Shown piece after piece: positions 60,586 through 64,000 of a stretch of DNA of 64,000 nt. The number at the start of each line of letters is the position of its first letter. Position 1 is the first letter of the stretch. The notes beneath the pieces were generated by a model. The model was not told the origin of the DNA. It made no database searches and saw nothing but the letters and a program-made list of their open reading frames with translations. This DNA is from Pseudomonadota bacterium (lineage in GTDB: Bacteria > Pseudomonadota > Gammaproteobacteria > Ga0077536), in NCBI GenBank assembly GCA_016719885.1, contig JADJYF010000001.1:485820-549819 (forward strand), read 5' to 3'. A program made the translations under genes and the position numbers.

Positions 60586-61914
60586 CTGACGGCTCCCCAC
60601 AAAAATGCGAGCGGTGGTCTTAGATATCAAGCAGATAAGTGGTAGACGTACATGCTGCTTCCTGATCCAATCGTTGTTTACCAAGACTTCGATAGAGCAA
60701 GAAGGACAGCATGTACGCAAGCAGTTTGCTGGAGAGTTGGCTAGAGGACAACTGCACCTGGATGCATAAGGCGCGTCAGGGCGCGGTGTGCAAATTGGTC
60801 GATGGCCTGCTTCGGGGAGGTGTCGCAACCCTCACCGCCATGGGGCGCCATATCCCGATGCTGCAAGCAGAGAAACACGGTATCAAGTGTGCGGATCGCT
60901 TGTTGGGCAATCGTCATCTGTCCGCCGAGCGATTGAAGATCTATCAGGCGCTGGGGCGCTGGCTATTGGCCGACATCGCGCAACCGTGGGTGGTGGTCGA
61001 CTGGTCTGATGTTCGCCCAGGTCAGCGATTTTTGATGCTGAAGGCCGCTGTGCCTATCGGTGGTCGAGCGGTGACTGTCTATGAGGAAGTCCATCCGCTC
61101 GATTGCTACGGTTCGCCGGCCACGCACTTGGCGTTCTTGGGCCGCCTCAAGAGCGTGGTCCCATCAAGCTGTCGACCCATACTGATCACCGATGCCGGCT
61201 TTCGTGGGCCATGGTTCAAGGCCGTGTCTGCGTTGGGCTGGGATTGGATCGGCCGAGTTCGCGACCGGGTAACGTATCGCCACGAGTTGAACGGACCATG
61301 CCGCCCCGTCAAATCGTTGTATGCCCAGGCAGCGACCGTGCCGCGCACAGTGGGCTCGGTGTGGCTGGCAAAAACGAACAGCTATCGCTGCCAGTTGCAT
61401 CACTACCACGCCACACCAGCGCGCCGTCGCGGCAAACAGCGCTCCAAGCCCAACGGTGCACGCAAGCGCCGACTCGGTCGCGAGCCCTGGGTGTTGGCGA
61501 CGTCGCTTCCTCTGAGCGATTGGTCGGCTCAACGAGTCACGCACGCCTATCGTCAGCGCATGCAGATTGAAGAGACCTTCCGAGATCTGAAGAGCCCGCG
61601 TTGGGGCTACGGTCTGACCTACAGCGGCTCAAACTCAGTGATGCGACTATCGAACCTATTGCTGCTCACCACTTTGGCGACGCTGGTGACCTGCGTCACG
61701 GGGTTGGCGGCTCGCGCCGCCAACCTGGCTCGAAAATTCCAGGCCAATACTGAAAAGCAACGTCACGTACTGTCGGTGTTCTCGCCAGGGCAGGCGATTG
61801 CTCAGCAGAGCTTGGAAGCTACTTTCCCTGTCCGACATCCGCAACGCCTGGAGAGAACTCCCGAGCATGGCCGCAGCACAGGCCTTAACGGCATAATTCG
61901 TGGGGATCCGTCAG
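60586..61914 (+). mobile_element. IS4-family insertion sequence, 1329 bp
   Basis: Terminal inverted repeats are imperfect: the left end CTGACGGCTCCCCACAAAAA and the right end, read inward, CTGACGGATCCCCACGAATT match at about 17 of 20 positions. A 9-bp duplication GGTCAGACT flanks both ends, as expected for the IS10-like part of IS4. One DDE transposase gene fills it. The target was a REP-like repeat (GTGGGTCAGACTTC...). The element is nearly free of frameshifts while its neighbours are full of them. Confidence 0.92.
60711..61896 (+). CDS. IS4-family DDE transposase (C-terminal frameshift)
   Basis: About 395 residues. Catalytic Asp in VVVDWSDVRPGQRFLML, Asp in ILITDAGFRGPWF and Glu in THAYRQRMQIEETFRDLK, which also shows the IS4 signature Y-(2)-R-(3)-E-(6)-K. 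It moves the element by cut-and-paste. AAGAAGGACAGC precedes ATG 60711. The uninterrupted frame runs past the element to 62036, but a lost base near 61813 explains this: in the next frame the natural end LSLSDIRNAWRELPSMAAAQ then ALTA and TAA 61894-61896 appears just inside the right repeat. Otherwise intact. Confidence 0.92.
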
Positions 61915-61923
61915 GGTCAGACT
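61915..61923. repeat. Right 9-bp target-site duplication of the IS4 element
   Basis: GGTCAGACT repeats the 9 bases at 60577-60585 and then continues TTCACG. Confidence 0.9.
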
Positions 61924-61944
61924 TCACGATGAATATCGTGTTCC

Positions 61945-61967
61945 GTGGGTCAGGCTTCAGCCTGGCA
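61945..61967. repeat. REP-like palindrome, family A variant
   Basis: GTGGGTCAGGCTTCAGCCTG followed by GCA is a family A unit in which both stem halves changed together (AGGCT/AGCCT), keeping the hairpin. It is the partner of the arm disrupted by the IS4 insertion. Confidence 0.7.
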
Positions 61968-62000
61968 TTCAGGTCGATGAAGCGCGCGAATACAGTGTTC

Positions 62001-62025
62001 TGGTGTGCGAATCACCCGCGCACCA
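62001..62025. repeat. Short palindrome, possible family B relic
   Basis: TGGTGTGCGAATCACCCGCGCACCA has complementary ends (TGGTGTGCG / CGCGCACCA, one mismatch) and keeps GTGCGAAT of family B. It lies just before the RND gene stop. Confidence 0.4.
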
Positions 62026-62032
62026 GGCGAGC

Positions 62033-64000
62033 TTAAAGGCGATGGGTCGCCGCCTTGTCCGACATCTTGAACGGCTTCCACATCAAGAGCAGCTTCGGCA
62101 TCAAGGTCAGCGCGGCCAGATGGCGATACCGTTATGATGGTATCAGAAGATCGAACAGGATGCCGCTGGGCGTGAAGTTCGACAGCATCAGATCGAGAAG
62201 CCCGCGCATACCACCAGCGTGGTGTAGAAACTCGCGCGCGCGATATTGCCAGCGGCAATGGTACATGGTCGAGCCCATCGCCGAAATGATAGAACTCGAG
62301 GCGATAGCGGTACACGCAATGAACTGCAGTCCTCGACCGCGATGCCCATATCGGGCGCCGCAAACCATGATGGTCATCATGTCGAGCGGGATGCCGGCCC
62401 AGCCCATGAAGCCCAGGCACTGCGCCGGTTGCCACCATGTTCGGCACGATGCCGATGAAGGCCGCGCGGATGTTGCGGAACAGGAAACACAGCGTCAGGA
62501 ACAATGCCGAGTTGCTGGCGCTGCCGATGGAGGCGATCCGCGAGCTGTACAGGCTCTGCAGCATGTTGTTGTAGAGCACCAACAGGCCGCTGACCTTCGA
62601 ATTCCTCGGCTTGAGCTTGGAGATCCGTTTGCAGACCTTTGCCGATTTTGCAGCAGCGCTTCGGCGCCGCAGGTCGGGGTTGAATCGATGCGCGAGATGC
62701 GCGCTTCGTCGGCATCGATGCTGGGATGTAGGGCGTCGAAGAGCTCGTCGCGCAGGTTACGGCAGGCGCTTGTAGATGATAATGAGCTGAGCGGGGGTCG
62801 AACTCGCGGGCCTTGTTGAGATCCTCGGCGACGCGCACGATGGAGGCTAGCGACTGCACCGTGCCCACGCCCGGGATGCCGGCTACGTAGTCGTGCACCT
62901 TCTTGATGCGCCTTCTATCTTTGTCGGCGGTGAACCAGGTGTCGGATTTCTGTCCGCTCGTCACCGAACATCTCGGCATCGAGGTCAGTGCTGCCGGTGC
63001 CGGTCTTGACCGCCGGACGGAAATTACACCAGCTTCCAGCGGCGTAGCCGCCTCAGGGTTTCATCGACGCGCCTGCTTCCTGGTAGATCTCGGTGTGCTT
63101 GCGGAAGTAGTTGATGAAGCTGTTCTCGACTTCGAGTTTCGACACGCCGATGGCGCTCATCACCACGATCAGCACCGTCACCGCCATCACACCGAAGCCG
63201 TGCTTGTCGGTGACGCGCGCCAGCATCACCGTGAAACCCTGACTGGCCGTCGTCATTCACGCGCGGCTCGCGGTTGGGCAACAGACCATGAGGGCGGGGA
63301 CGAGGGTGAATAACACCACGAAATACACCAGCACCAGCGACAGGCTCATCATCGCGCCGAAATCATGATCACCGGATGTCGACGACAGCAGCGAGCCGAA
63401 GCCGATGATGGAAGTCAGCGAGGTGTACATGCAGGGGCTGGCCATGTCGCGGCACACCCATGCACGCGATTGCGATGCGTGAGTTCGGGCCGTTCGCGAT
63501 ACAGTCAGCGATAGCGCAATGATGAGGTGGATGTTGATGGAAATGGCGAGGATCAGGGTCATTGCCAGGAAGTTGGATGAAATGACCGTCAGCTTCCAGC
63601 CCACCAGGCCCAGCATGCCGAGGATGCCGACGGTGATGAAGGTGCAATTAAAGACCGGGATCAGCACCCAGCGTAATTCGCGGAAGATGTAGCCGAGCAT
63701 GCCGATGGCTAGCAGGAACGACGCCGTGCCGAATACCACGATGTCGTTGCGCACGTAGCCGATCATGTCATCGGCAATCGCGGCCACGCCGCCGAGGTGC
63801 AGTTCGCAGCGTCGCCGTGGTGCGCATGATCTCGCGCAGGCGCTCGACGGTGTCGTGGTTGCTGGCGTCGACCGCGTCCTTCTGTTTCGGTAGCGCGGCC
63901 TCGATGTCGGCCAGGCGCGCCAGTTCCTCAGCCGAGGCAGTCGGCCCTCAGCACGGCGATACAGCAGCTCGCCGCGCTCGTATTGCAGGTCGGCGAAGTT
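62033..64000 (-). pseudogene. RND-superfamily (MMPL-like) exporter, broken and cut by window edge
   Basis: Transmembrane and core segments recur in several minus-strand frames. The window-edge side has DDMIGYVRNDIVVFGTASFL, FRELRWVLIPVFNCTFITVG, VGWKLTVISSNFLAMTLILA and SLTSIIGFGSLLSSTSGDHD then FGAMMSLSLVLVYFVVLFTL; next comes the second-repeat helix GFGVMAVTVLIVVMSAIGVS, and near the end LFLTLCFLFRNIRAAFIGIV and LMPKLLLMWKPFKM before TAA. This fits the HAE3-type RND exporters often linked to lipid or hydrophobic-compound metabolism. The N-terminus is beyond 64000. At least eight frameshifts are present. Confidence 0.8.

Noticed and set aside
61897..62036. Transposase tail beyond the right inverted repeat
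   Set aside because: The extra residues come from reading past a lost base near 61813; the other frame gives a normal end at TAA 61894-61896.
1..64000. CRISPR array, tRNA, rRNA, prophage or attachment sites
   Set aside because: No regularly spaced repeats, cloverleaf-like genes, phage structural genes or integrase were seen. The only mobile element is the IS4 copy.

Overview
The window looks like a chromosomal segment of a GC-rich Gram-negative bacterium (Pseudomonadota, most likely an uncultured gammaproteobacterial degrader). The basis is an LpxD-type acyltransferase, two envelope proteins with VPLP(A/S)-type CTERM tails, a RegB/RegA redox two-component pair and an RND exporter, together with dense CoA-thioester catabolism. 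No rRNA, tRNA or CRISPR array was seen, so finer taxonomy cannot be settled from these bases.

Layout. 1-9 kb: a mixed catabolic neighbourhood with four luciferase-like flavin monooxygenases (LLM), a crotonase, a 2-haloacid dehalogenase-type HAD protein, a GST-like protein and a DUF3047-like protein. 9-16 kb (minus strand): an RRM RNA-binding protein, then an acetone-carboxylase-type operon in the order alpha, gamma, beta, FAH-family hydrolase. The FAH gene is frameshifted, and a paired REP hairpin sits between gamma and beta. 16.1-21.8 kb (plus): LLM, LLM, crotonase, acyl-CoA dehydrogenase, Cys-less thiolase-like protein and DUF35 protein, a probable oxidation and side-chain-cleavage operon. 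21.8-26.7 kb: a large chemoreceptor and the divergent RegB/RegA pair. 26.8-32.6 kb: amidase, glycosyltransferase, an LpxD-like/PIG-L deacetylase pair and a CTERM surface protein. 32.7-41.1 kb: CoA-transferase, HMG-CoA-synthase-like/DUF35 fusion, thiolase, acyl-CoA dehydrogenase, malonyl-CoA-synthetase-like ligase and a membrane glycosyltransferase. 41.2-46.8 kb: MaoC hydratase, CitE-type lyase, a haloalkane dehalogenase with the LinB catalytic spacing, FlK-like thioesterase, PanB, TesB, a PhnA-type zinc ribbon and a second CTERM protein.

From about 47.5 kb to the right edge almost every gene is broken by single-base indels. A few Trp-to-stop changes and one deletion of about 45 nt are also present. 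The genes can still be recognised: CHASE-PAS-GGDEF-EAL regulator, TetR regulator, fused B12-dependent isobutyryl-CoA mutase (IcmF), BtuF-like cobalamin-binding protein, DUF1289 protein, crotonase, zinc-type quinone oxidoreductase, RTX repeat protein, Baeyer-Villiger monooxygenase, LLM and RND exporter. Within this zone lies an almost intact IS4-family element (60586-61914) with 9-bp target duplications, inserted in a REP-like sequence. Either the zone is a real pseudogene region or it is low-quality consensus; the sequence alone does not decide.

How the genes work together (inference): monooxygenases and dehalogenases attack lipophilic or halogenated substrates. CoA ligases and transferases activate the acids. 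Dehydrogenases, hydratases, thiolase-fold enzymes and lyases shorten them, acetone or another ketone is carboxylated, and branched C4 units are rearranged by the B12 mutase. Two dispersed REP-like hairpin families (GTGGGTC..GACCCAC and TGTAGGTGCGAATTCATTCG) punctuate the region.
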